This document shows, piece by piece, positions 5,506 through 12,217 of a DNA stretch of 12,217 nt. The DNA is taken from contig PXSG01000119.1 in the NCBI GenBank assembly GCA_003023485.1, positions 1-12,217 of the forward strand, given 5' to 3'. The notes under the pieces were generated by a model. It was not told the DNA's origin, did not search any database, and saw nothing but the letters and a program-made list of their open reading frames with translations. Positions within the stretch are counted from its first letter, which is position 1, and each line of letters begins with the position of its first letter. Position numbers and translations under genes: made by a program. The stretch comes from Halobacteriales archaeon SW_10_68_16. Its GTDB lineage: Archaea > Halobacteriota > Halobacteria > Halobacteriales > Haloarculaceae.

Positions 5506-7206
5506 ATGGACAACGCGGATACCACACCTGTTGTACCCGACCGCCGCGAGTGGTGGAAGGAGGCGGTAATCTACCAGGTCTACCCCCGGAGTTTCAACGA
5601 CAGCGACGGGGACGGGATCGGCGACATTCCGGGGGTCGTCGAGAAGGTCGACTACCTCGCTGACCTCGGGATCGACTGTGTCTGGCTGACCCCCGTCTAC
5701 GAGTCCCCGCAGGTCGACAACGGCTACGACGTCGCCGACTACCGCGCCATCGACCCCCAGTACGGCAGCATGGCCGACTGGGAGCGACTCCTCGAGGAAC
5801 TGCACGCCCGGGGTATCAGGCTGGTCATGGACCTCGTTTTGAACCACCCCTCCGACCAGCACACGTGGTTCCGCCGGTCGCGGCGCGAGGGGGGCGAGTA
5901 CGCCGACTACTACATCTGGCGTGAGGCCGCGGACGGGTACCCGAACAACTGGGAGGCCCACTTCGGCGGGCCGGCCTGGTCCTACGACGAGGACCGCGGG
6001 GAGTACTACCTCCACCTGTTCACGCCCGAACAGCCCGACCTCAACTGGGAGAACCCACAGGTCAGGGGGGAACTCTACGACGTCGTCTCCTGGTGGCTCG
6101 AACGCGGGATCGACGGCTTCCGGCTGGACGTCATCAACCTCATCTCGAAGGCCGAGGGATTCCCCGACGGCGACCCGGACCGCGAGGGCCGGACCGGCTC
6201 GGAGCAGTTCGTCAACGGCCCCCGGATGCACGAGTACTTCGACGAGCTGGCCCGCGAGGGCTATGGCGACCGGGCCGACGATATCGTCGCGGTCGGCGAG
6301 TGTGCCGACATCGACCCCGAGACGGCGGTCGACGTGACCGGCCGGCAGTCCGACGCGCTCGACATGACCATCTTCTTCGAGCACGTCGAACTCGACCGGG
6401 ACGACCGCTGGAGCCCCCGCGAGTGGTCACTGTCCGACCTCAAGGAGATCATGGCCCGCTGGCAGAGCGCCGTTGAGGAGGGTGCGTGGGTGTCGCTGTA
6501 CCACAGCAACCACGACCAGCCACGCGGGCTCTCCCGCTTTGGCGATCCCGAATACAGGTACGAGTCGGCGACGATGCTCGCGACGTGGCTGCATGGCCAC
6601 CGGGGAACGCCCTTCGTCTACCAGGGCGAGGAGATCGGGATGAGCAACGTCGACTTCGAGGACCCCGACGCGCTCTGGGACGTCTGGGCACACAACTACT
6701 GGCAAAGCGAGTGTGCGGCCGGGGCGGACTTCGCCGACGTCCGGGCGGGCATCGAGCGGTTCAGCCGCGACAATGCCCGGACGCCGATGCAGTGGGACGG
6801 GGGCGAGCACGCCGGCTTCACCGACGGCGAGCCCTGGATACCCATCGGCGACGATTACGAGACGGTCAACGTCGCCGCCGACCGTGCGGGCGAGCAGTCG
6901 GTCTTCGCATACTACCGGGACCTGATCGCCCTCCGCGAGAATGACGACGTGCTCGTCTACGGTAACTTCGATCTGCTGGTGCCCGACCACGAGGAGATAT
7001 ACGCCATCCACCGCACGCTCGATGGTGCTGCCCACGACCTGCTCGTTCTCTGTAACTTCGGCGAGGGTACGCCGACCTTCGAGGCGCCGGACGGACTGCC
7101 GACCGAGAGCACGGAGGTCGTTCTGGGCAACCGGGACGACCCACCGGGGGATCCTTCACGCGTCGAGTTGCGGCCCTACGAGGCAGTAGTCTACCGGTTG
7201 CGGTGA
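5506..7206 (+). CDS. malA: Cytoplasmic GH13 alpha-glucosidase / oligo-1,6-glucosidase-type enzyme
   Basis: The enzyme removes glucose from alpha-gluco-oligosaccharides inside the cell; no signal peptide is present. It has 566 residues, the usual length for the oligo-1,6-glucosidase/alpha-glucosidase branch of GH13. It opens with WWKEAVIYQVYPRSF and a calcium-type loop DSDGDGIGD (32-40). Conserved regions are DLVLNH (109-114), GFRLDVIN (204-211, nucleophile Asp208), VAVGE (261-265, acid/base Glu265) and NHDQPR (335-340, Asp337). RTPMQWD (425-431) marks this branch. A C-terminal beta domain follows from about 490. Val209 after the nucleophile is associated in this branch with alpha-1,6 specificity, whereas Ala, Gly or Thr goes with alpha-1,4. 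The gene is convergent with the sugar ABC transporter genes, 37 nt from the ATPase remnant, and probably degrades what they import. The symbol follows haloarchaeal usage; exact substrate is unproven. Confidence 0.9.
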   Translation: MDNADTTPVVPDRREWWKEAVIYQVYPRSFNDSDGDGIGDIPGVVEKVDYLADLGIDCVWLTPVYESPQVDNGYDVADYRAIDPQYGSMADWERLLEELHARGIRLVMDLVLNHPSDQHTWFRRSRREGGEYADYYIWREAADGYPNNWEAHFGGPAWSYDEDRGEYYLHLFTPEQPDLNWENPQVRGELYDVVSWWLERGIDGFRLDVINLISKAEGFPDGDPDREGRTGSEQFVNGPRMHEYFDELAREGYGDRADDIVAVGECADIDPETAVDVTGRQSDALDMTIFFEHVELDRDDRWSPREWSLSDLKEIMARWQSAVEEGAWVSLYHSNHDQPRGLSRFGDPEYRYESATMLATWLHGHRGTPFVYQGEEIGMSNVDFEDPDALWDVWAHNYWQSECAAGADFADVRAGIERFSRDNARTPMQWDGGEHAGFTDGEPWIPIGDDYETVNVAADRAGEQSVFAYYRDLIALRENDDVLVYGNFDLLVPDHEEIYAIHRTLDGAAHDLLVLCNFGEGTPTFEAPDGLPTESTEVVLGNRDDPPGDPSRVELRPYEAVVYRLR

Positions 7207-7243
7207 GAGAAGCGACGAAAGTCGGATCAGCGTCGGACCGCCG

Positions 7244-8198
7244 TTACTCGAGGATGTCGTGTGTGATCGCCTGCCCGGAGTCGGTGTCGAAGAGGTGGAC
7301 GTCGCTCCGGTCGATGACGATTTCGATCTCGTCGCCGGGGGCGATGACGGTATCGGGGTCCAGGCTGACGAGGAGTTGTCCCTCGCCACGACCCTCGGCG
7401 CTGGCCTCGACATCCTCGTCCAACAGCAGGTAGGCGAAGACCTCGTCGGCCATCGGCTCGAGGACGTCGACCAGGGCGTCGTAGGCCCGGCTCGGCTCTT
7501 CGGTCAGGTTCGTGTCCCGTTCGAGGTAGACGTCCTCCGGCCGGATACCCATCGTCAGGTCCTGGCCGGGCTCGATACCGTAGGTGGCCGGATCGAAGGG
7601 TGTGTCCATGTACGTGGAGACGAACCCGTCCTCGGTGGCCTGCCCCTCGACGAAGTTCATCGCCGGCGAGCCGATGAAGCCGGCGACGAAGAGATTGTCG
7701 GGCTCGTTGTAACACTTCAGCGGCGGGTCGACCTGCATGAGGTGGCCGTCGTTGACGACCGCGATGCGGTCCGACATCGTCATCGCCTGGGCCTGGTCGT
7801 GGGTGACATACACGATGGTCGTGTCCAGCTCCCGGTGGAGGCGCTGCAACTGGGTGCGCATGTGGACCCGGAGTTCGGCGTCCAGGTTCGCCAGCGGCTC
7901 GTCCATCAGGAACACCTCGGGCTCCCGGCATGTGCGGGAACAGCGCGATGTTCTGGAAGACCATCGAGATGCCCCTGTCTTTCGGCGGGAGGTTGGTGAC
8001 CTCCTCGCCACCGATGAAGACCGACCCCTCGGTGGGGATGGTCAGCCCCGCAATCGTCTCCATCGAGGTCGACTTCCCACACCCCGAGGGGCCGACGAAG
8101 GTGACGAACTCGCCGTCATTGATCTCGAGGTTCAGGTCGTCGACCGCGACCTCTTCTCCGTACCGTTTCGTGACGCTTTCGAGTGTGACTGATGCCAT
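7244..8198 (-). pseudogene. malK: Sugar ABC transporter ATPase (MalK/UgpC type), disrupted by an internal deletion
   Basis: An intact ATPase would power the sugar importer. The N-terminal 90 residues are normal: MASVTLESVTKRYG, Walker A GPSGCGKST (36-44) and the Q-loop SMVFQNIALFPHM (78-90). The frame then breaks at 7928. From 7927 a different frame continues with REPEVFLMDEPLANLD (Walker B and D-loop), the H-loop VYVTHDQ, and a complete regulatory/TOBE-type domain ending HDILE at the TAA at 7244. The two parts total 317 residues, whereas relatives have about 375-380, so roughly 60 codons are missing. The lost piece includes the LSGGQ signature and helical subdomain, and the join is out of frame. 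It follows the malG-like gene by 4 nt, with GGAG 7 nt before the ATG. ATP hydrolysis is not possible from this copy unless the break is a sequence or assembly error. Confidence 0.85.
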
Positions 8199-8202
8199 TG
8201 TG

Positions 8203-9180
8203 TTACTCCTTGACCGCTCCCGCGGTCAGTCCGCTGACGATCTTTTCCTGTGCGACGATGACCAGTATCGCGACCGGCAACACCGCGACGATGCTCGCTG
8301 CCGCCATGAGGTTGAACAGTACCTCGAACTCGCCCTGGAACCGCAACACGCCCTCCAGCATGGGCGCCCAGTTCTGTGGGCGCCCGTCGGTCATCAGCGA
8401 CGAGAAGAAGTACTCGTTGTAGACGGTGATGAAAGTGAGCACGCCGGCGGTCGCGACGCCGGGGGCCGACAGGGGGACGATGACCCGGAACAGCGCACCG
8501 AGCCTCGTGGTCCCCTCGACGCGGGCGGCGTCCTCCAGGCCGTCGGGGATCTGCGAGTAGAACGTCATCAGGATGAAGATAGAGAGCGGCAGGTAGAGCG
8601 CCGACAGCGGGACGAAGATCGCGTAGGGCGTGTTGTACAGCGACCCGGCCGAGAGGATCGGCCGCAGTGCGTTGATGTTGGTGTTGAACAGCCGGTTCAG
8701 CGGGACGAAGAAGGCCGCCGGCGGGAAGAAGGAGGTGACCAGCACCGACAGCAAGAGTGCGTTCCGCCCGCGGAACCGCAGGCGGCCGAAGACGTAGCCC
8801 GCGAGGCTCGCGACGAACAGCACGATGACCGTCGCCACCGTCGCGATGAGGAAGCTGTTGAACATGTAGCGGTGGAACGGCAGCGTCGTGAAGATGTCGA
8901 CGAACGCACCCGGGTTGATCGCGCCGCCGGGGGTGAGAACGCCGACGTTACTGAGATCGCCACGCGGCGTGAGTGCCACCATGAACAGCCAGTAGAAGGG
9001 GAACAGCGTCGTCACGAGGAAGAAAATCGTCGCCAGATAGAAGGTAGCCTTGTAGGCGCGGTCGGGGTTGGAGATCGCTCGCGCCGCCCACGCCTCGACG
9101 ATCCCCCGGTCGAGTTCGGGCTCTTCCTCCTGTGTCTGTGCCTGTGCCTCCAGGTCGGGGTGTTGCTCTTCGCCGCTCAT
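8203..9180 (-). CDS. malG: Sugar ABC transporter permease (MalG-like)
   Basis: This 325-residue inner-membrane subunit of a CUT1-type sugar importer has an acidic cytoplasmic N-terminus (1-40) and about six membrane spans (roughly 46-70, 108-133, 140-163, 185-208, 235-260, 288-312). The cytoplasmic EAA coupling loop reads EDAARVEGTTRLGALFRVIV (216-235), which docks on the ATPase helical domain. It ends GLTAGAVKE, a typical MalG-type C-terminus. Its ATG overlaps the malF-like stop codon by 4 nt (ATGA), indicating translational coupling, and its stop overlaps the ribosome-binding site for the ATPase gene. The protein is intact even though the ATPase gene is not. The transported sugar cannot be read from the sequence; gluco-oligosaccharides are inferred from the GH13 neighbour. 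Confidence 0.9.
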   Translation of the reverse strand: MSGEEQHPDLEAQAQTQEEEPELDRGIVEAWAARAISNPDRAYKATFYLATIFFLVTTLFPFYWLFMVALTPRGDLSNVGVLTPGGAINPGAFVDIFTTLPFHRYMFNSFLIATVATVIVLFVASLAGYVFGRLRFRGRNALLLSVLVTSFFPPAAFFVPLNRLFNTNINALRPILSAGSLYNTPYAIFVPLSALYLPLSIFILMTFYSQIPDGLEDAARVEGTTRLGALFRVIVPLSAPGVATAGVLTFITVYNEYFFSSLMTDGRPQNWAPMLEGVLRFQGEFEVLFNLMAAASIVAVLPVAILVIVAQEKIVSGLTAGAVKE

Positions 9181-10148
9181 GTCACACCTGCCTCCGTGTC
9201 ACGCAGACCGAACATGTAGACGAGTACCACCAGCGCGATGACGATGGCCGTCAGGAACGCGACCGAGGAGGCCGTCGCCCACCGGCGGGTTTCCTGCAAC
9301 GCGGTAATCACGAGACAGCTCATCGACGGGACCGTCTGGCACCCGGCGGTGGCGTCGATCAGCCCGTAGATGCGCATCGCGTCCATCGTCCGGAACAGCA
9401 TCGCGACCAGCAGTGCCGGCGCGACCAGGGGCAGCGTGATATACTTGAACCGCTGCCAGGGCGAGGCCCCGGACACCTTGGCGACGTCGTAGAGGCCCCG
9501 GTCGACGCTCTGGAGCCCCGCCAGTATCAGCAGCGCCATGAACGCGGCGGTCTTCCAGATGTCGGCGACGAGCACGATGATGAACGAATCACCTGGGGTC
9601 GCCAGCGGGTTCTGCCCGAAGACGCCGATAGACTGCATGAAATCCGACGCGAAGCCGACGGTCGGGTTGAACATCAGGAAGAAGATCATCGCCTGGATGA
9701 CGATGGGGATCGCGTACGGGATGATGATCGCCACGCGCACCCACCGGCGGCCGTAGAAGTCCTGGTCGATGACCAGTGCCTGGCCGAACCCGATCAGCGT
9801 CTCGAAGAGCACGCTGAGGATGGCGAAGGCCAGCGTCACGAACAGCGCCTGCTGGAGCAGGGGCGTCTCGAAGGTCGGGTCGAGGAACTGCTGGGGCACC
9901 AGCGCCTCGCCGCTCAACAGCGCGGCGTAGTTCCCGAAGCCGACGAACTCCCCGAACGGATTGGCTGCTGCCGTCTCGTCTGCGAGCAGCGAGAACCGGA
10001 ACGTCTGGACCAGCGGGATGAACGCGATTACCGCGAGCAGGATGAAGGCTGGCGCCAGCAGTATGTACGCGAACACCGCCTCTGACTGGGTCTCCAGCCA
10101 GTGCAGTGGCCGGAGGAGTAACCGCCTGTCCGAGGTGTCTGTTGACAC
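9177..10148 (-). CDS. malF: Sugar ABC transporter permease (MalF-like)
   Basis: This 323-residue partner permease starts with GTG at 10148, preceded by GAGG, 15 nt after the binding-protein stop codon. Membrane spans lie at about 24-50, 98-124, 136-160, 188-212, 238-255 and 293-314. The EAA-type loop reads DVAKVSGASPWQRFKYITLP (221-240), weakly conserved as usual for MalF. It lacks the long periplasmic insertion of enterobacterial MalF, as is normal for short archaeal versions. The external segment after span five carries Cys270 and Cys278 in GCQTVPSMSC, unusual because cysteines are scarce in haloarchaeal proteins. The gene is co-transcribed with the others and overlaps the malG-like start by 4 nt. 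Confidence 0.9.
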   Translation of the reverse strand: MSTDTSDRRLLLRPLHWLETQSEAVFAYILLAPAFILLAVIAFIPLVQTFRFSLLADETAAANPFGEFVGFGNYAALLSGEALVPQQFLDPTFETPLLQQALFVTLAFAILSVLFETLIGFGQALVIDQDFYGRRWVRVAIIIPYAIPIVIQAMIFFLMFNPTVGFASDFMQSIGVFGQNPLATPGDSFIIVLVADIWKTAAFMALLILAGLQSVDRGLYDVAKVSGASPWQRFKYITLPLVAPALLVAMLFRTMDAMRIYGLIDATAGCQTVPSMSCLVITALQETRRWATASSVAFLTAIVIALVVLVYMFGLRDTEAGVT

Positions 10149-10163
10149 GTCAGGACCCTCGCG

Positions 10164-11624
10164 TTAGGCGCTCTCCTCGACGTTTGCGAGCTCCTCCTCC
10201 AGGTCGGCCATCGCCTGTTCGGGGGACTTGTTGTTCTGGTAGGCCTGTGATATCTGGTCCGAGACGAGCGGCGATTCGTCCGGCCAGACCGTCGTCACGG
10301 GCCGCGGGACAGTGTTCTGACCGGCAACGGCCAGTGTGTCGAGGAAGTTGGCGATGCCGCCGACCTGGTCTTCGGTGACCTGCTCGTTGACCGACGGGTC
10401 CGGGGGCAGGTTCCCCAGCTCCTCCATCACGGTGACCATCCCGTCCTGGTTGGCAAAGGCCTCGAGCACCTGGACTGCCTGGTCTTGCTTCTGGCTGTTC
10501 GGGTTGACCGTGAGGTGCCACCCGCCCAGCGCGTGGTTGGTGTCGCCAGTTCCCTCGTAGCTGCCCTCGCCCTCCGGGACGCCGAAGGGCATCGGCATCA
10601 CGTCGTAGTCGCTGGGGTCGAAGGCGGCGTCCTCGCCGAGGTTGATCGTGATCGCGTAGGGCCAGTTGCGCATGAACGCCGCGTTCCCGCCCGTGAAGGG
10701 TTCCCGCGATGGTTCCTCGGTGAACTCGATGACGTCCGTGGTGGTAATCTGGGGGAAATCGGGGTGGGCGTTCTCGGCGTCGGGACCCTCCATGAACGAC
10801 CGCATCATCCGGATCGTATCGATCACGGGCTGTTCGTTGACAGTGATCGGCCGGTCGCCGACCGGCCCGAAGAGGTTCTCGTGGTCCCCGAAGTACGCAC
10901 CGCCCATCGAGGTCATCATCTCGTTGAACGTACAGCAGGCCGTTCCCACGTAGTTGTCGCCCTGCGTGGTAAACCCGTAATCGAGGTCGTCGTTCTGGTC
11001 CCAGACGTCGGCCGCCACCTCCGCAAACTCGCTCCAGGTCATCGGTTCGGTCGCCCAGTTCTCGCCCTCGGGGTCGTAGCCGGCATCCTCGACGAGGTCC
11101 TTCCGGTAGTGCATGACCGGGTAGTCCGGGAACAGCGGCAACCCGAAGAGATCACCCGACTCCGGGTTGGTCGCCGTCTGGACCGACGCGTCGAGGTAGT
11201 CGCTGTTGACGTAATCGAGCGTCTCCGAGCTGAGGTTCTCGCTCAGATTGACGAGCTGGCCACGCACGATGAACGGGATCGTCCATCCCGAGTCCATCAT
11301 GAAAATGTCCGGGCTGCCCCGACCGGCGTCCAGTGCCGAAGTAAACTCCGAGCGGCGCGCGCCCGACTCGAAGTCACCCGGCAGGATCTCTATCTCGACG
11401 TCCTCGCTGAGGCCCGCGTCGTACAGCGCGTTGGCGACGGGCTCCTGGGCGTCGGCCCACTGGCCGTCCATCGTAATCTCGACCGGTCCCTCGCCGCTAC
11501 CGCCGCCACCGCCGCCACATCCTGCGATCCACACGGATGCGCCGGTCGCGCCGGTCGCCGCCAAGAATCGTCGCCGCGACACGCCACGCGTACCGTCCTG
11601 ACTGCGCTGGCTGATATCAACCAT
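10164..11624 (-). CDS. malE: Tat-exported lipoprotein sugar-binding protein of the ABC transporter (MalE-like)
   Basis: This extracellular solute-binding protein (family 1, 486 residues) captures the sugar and delivers it to the two permeases. The N-terminus has a twin-arginine motif SRRRFLAA (16-23) and a lipobox WIAGC with Cys36, so it should be exported folded by Tat and lipid-anchored outside the membrane. A Gly/Ser linker follows (37-45). Family features include DIFMMDSGWTIPFI, the segment YRKDLVEDAGYDPE and GGNAAFMRNWPYA, the region that closes over the sugar in this family. It is the first gene of a malE-malF-malG-malK operon, with a strong AT-rich promoter and no ribosome-binding site, consistent with a leaderless message. 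Binding specificity for maltodextrin or a similar alpha-glucan is inferred from the adjacent GH13 gene. Confidence 0.92.
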   Translation of the reverse strand: MVDISQRSQDGTRGVSRRRFLAATGATGASVWIAGCGGGGGGSGEGPVEITMDGQWADAQEPVANALYDAGLSEDVEIEILPGDFESGARRSEFTSALDAGRGSPDIFMMDSGWTIPFIVRGQLVNLSENLSSETLDYVNSDYLDASVQTATNPESGDLFGLPLFPDYPVMHYRKDLVEDAGYDPEGENWATEPMTWSEFAEVAADVWDQNDDLDYGFTTQGDNYVGTACCTFNEMMTSMGGAYFGDHENLFGPVGDRPITVNEQPVIDTIRMMRSFMEGPDAENAHPDFPQITTTDVIEFTEEPSREPFTGGNAAFMRNWPYAITINLGEDAAFDPSDYDVMPMPFGVPEGEGSYEGTGDTNHALGGWHLTVNPNSQKQDQAVQVLEAFANQDGMVTVMEELGNLPPDPSVNEQVTEDQVGGIANFLDTLAVAGQNTVPRPVTTVWPDESPLVSDQISQAYQNNKSPEQAMADLEEELANVEESA

Positions 11625-11646
11625 TACGGGTGTTGTTTTACAGAAC

Positions 11647-11660
11647 TATAATATATATAT
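11647..11660 (-). promoter_or_regulatory. TATA box of the malE-like operon
   Basis: A 14 bp run of only A and T, in otherwise GC-rich DNA, is centred about 28 nt before the ATG at 11624. This gives a leaderless or nearly leaderless transcript. It is the strongest promoter-like sequence in the window. Confidence 0.7.
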
Positions 11661-11661
11661 G

Positions 11662-11683
11662 TACTGCAAATAGTAGTATTACT
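11662..11683 (-). promoter_or_regulatory. Candidate operator: cluster of TACT/AGTA half-sites upstream of the malE-like operon
   Basis: On the plus strand TACT (11662), AGTA (11672), AGTA (11675) and TACT (11680) form two inverted pairs: TACT-N6-AGTA and AGTA-T-TACT. Read toward malE, the octamer ATACTACT (11672-11679) is identical to that upstream of the GH13 gene. The haloarchaeal sugar regulator TrmB is reported to recognise TACT-N7/8-GAGTA; these sites share the half-site but not the exact spacing, so the regulator is not identified. Confidence 0.45.
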
Positions 11684-11783
11684 TATTGTTGTGTAGTGTC
11701 AGTACGCCGCCACTCCTGCGGTTTATCGTGTGGGAGAGCACCAAACACAACGTGACAGATAGCGGTAGTTTCGAGGCAACAGG

Positions 11784-11791
11784 TCTATGAC
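11784..11791 (+). promoter_or_regulatory. Possible TATA element of the membrane zinc-ribbon gene
   Basis: TCTATGAC lies about 26 nt before the ATG at 11813. The spacing suits a leaderless transcript, but the match to a TATA box is poor. Confidence 0.3.
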
Positions 11792-11812
11792 TTCCGGAGC
11801 CCTCAGGCGGGT

Positions 11813-12142
11813 ATGGGGACGCTTGCCGTCGTGTGGCGTGTCGGGGTCGCGGTGTTCGTCATCGTGATGCCGACCGTCATGTTCTTCCAGCTTCTGCGGT
11901 TCCTGGAGTGGCTGCGCGACGACGAACTCATCGGCCGGCTGGGCGAGCACCACGACCTCGGGACCGACGGGCGCGACGATCACCTGACGACGATGGCCGC
12001 CGAGTCCGGGTCGGTGCGGGCTCACACCGCGAGCAGCAGCGAGTCCACCGGCGACCGGCCCCTGTTCCAGTGTGACTCGTGTGGGACGCGCAACGTCCCG
12101 GAGGCGACGTACTGCTCGGGCTGTCTGTGCGAACTGGAGTGA
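11813..12142 (+). CDS. Small membrane-anchored zinc-ribbon protein
   Basis: The 109-residue protein has one N-terminal membrane span (about 4-30, LAVVWRVGVAVFVIVMP and following residues), an acidic hydrophilic linker (about 35-84) and a C-terminal zinc ribbon. The ribbon ligands are Cys87-x2-Cys90 and Cys101-x2-Cys104, with an extra Cys106. The ribbon would sit in the cytoplasm if the N-terminus faces outward, but orientation is not certain. Short proteins with this build (membrane anchor plus zinc ribbon) are common in haloarchaea and uncharacterised. The gene is divergent from the malE-like operon across 188 bp, so its promoter region adjoins the operator cluster. No functional link to sugar uptake can be claimed from the sequence. 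Confidence 0.85.
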   Translation: MGTLAVVWRVGVAVFVIVMPTVMFFQLLRFLEWLRDDELIGRLGEHHDLGTDGRDDHLTTMAAESGSVRAHTASSSESTGDRPLFQCDSCGTRNVPEATYCSGCLCELE

Positions 12143-12217
12143 TCGTCTCCGGCACGCTGGACGGATCGGGGCGCACGAATCGCCACCTACACCCAGTTTC
12201 CCGGAAGCCCTTCCTCG

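Noticed and set aside
5452..7035. Minus-strand open frames opposite the GH13 gene
   Set aside because: They mirror the GH13 codons and have no motif of their own.
7207..7243. Terminator between the convergent GH13 and malK genes
   Set aside because: There is no T tract and no good hairpin; GTCGGA recurs as a direct repeat only.
7930..9219. Long plus-strand frame opposite the malK and malG-like genes
   Set aside because: The product is a run of Arg, Glu, Asp and His typical of the antisense of membrane-protein codons. The minus strand holds a clear permease.
9132..11651. Long plus-strand frames opposite the malF and malE-like genes
   Set aside because: They are antisense shadows of well-supported transporter genes.
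12143..12217. Start of a further gene at the right edge
   Set aside because: There is too little sequence and no frame with a recognisable start.

Overview
The window looks like chromosomal DNA from a halophilic archaeon (Halobacteria). The evidence is high GC with strongly acidic predicted proteins, TATA boxes about 24-28 nt upstream of start codons (leaderless transcripts), F420 genes, a Tat-exported lipoprotein binding protein, and short zinc-ribbon proteins of haloarchaeal type. No RNA genes, CRISPR arrays or insertion sequences were seen.

Left part (1-5450). A heptad-repeat coiled-coil protein (minus strand) is followed by a degenerate glycoside hydrolase family 2-like gene (minus strand). 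Divergent from the latter, across a 76 bp gap holding back-to-back TATA boxes, run cofE (F420-0:L-glutamate ligase) and an overlapping mer-like F420-dependent reductase. The two form a coupled coenzyme F420 pair: one completes the cofactor, the other uses it. A small membrane protein gene on the opposite strand overlaps the mer 3' end. After about 240 bp in which I see no gene comes a small acidic zinc-ribbon protein.

Right part (5506-11624). This is an alpha-gluco-oligosaccharide uptake and breakdown locus. A cytoplasmic GH13 alpha-glucosidase (plus strand) converges on a CUT1-type ABC transporter operon (minus strand) ordered binding protein (malE-like), permease (malF-like), permease (malG-like), ATPase (malK-like). 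The imported sugar would be cut inside the cell by the GH13 enzyme. In this sequence the ATPase gene is broken: a deletion estimated at about 60 codons, with a frame change, removes the ABC signature region. The binding protein and both permeases are intact, so the transporter is either inactive or borrows an ATPase encoded elsewhere.

The most interesting regulatory signal is the octamer ATACTACT. It occurs in sense orientation about 50 nt upstream of both the malE-like and GH13 start codons, just upstream of each TATA box. At malE it sits in a cluster of TACT/AGTA half-sites. I infer a shared sugar-responsive operator.

The far right holds one membrane-anchored zinc-ribbon protein. Two minus-strand genes carry frame disruptions (the GH2-like 3' end and malK), so reads should be checked before treating either as biological.
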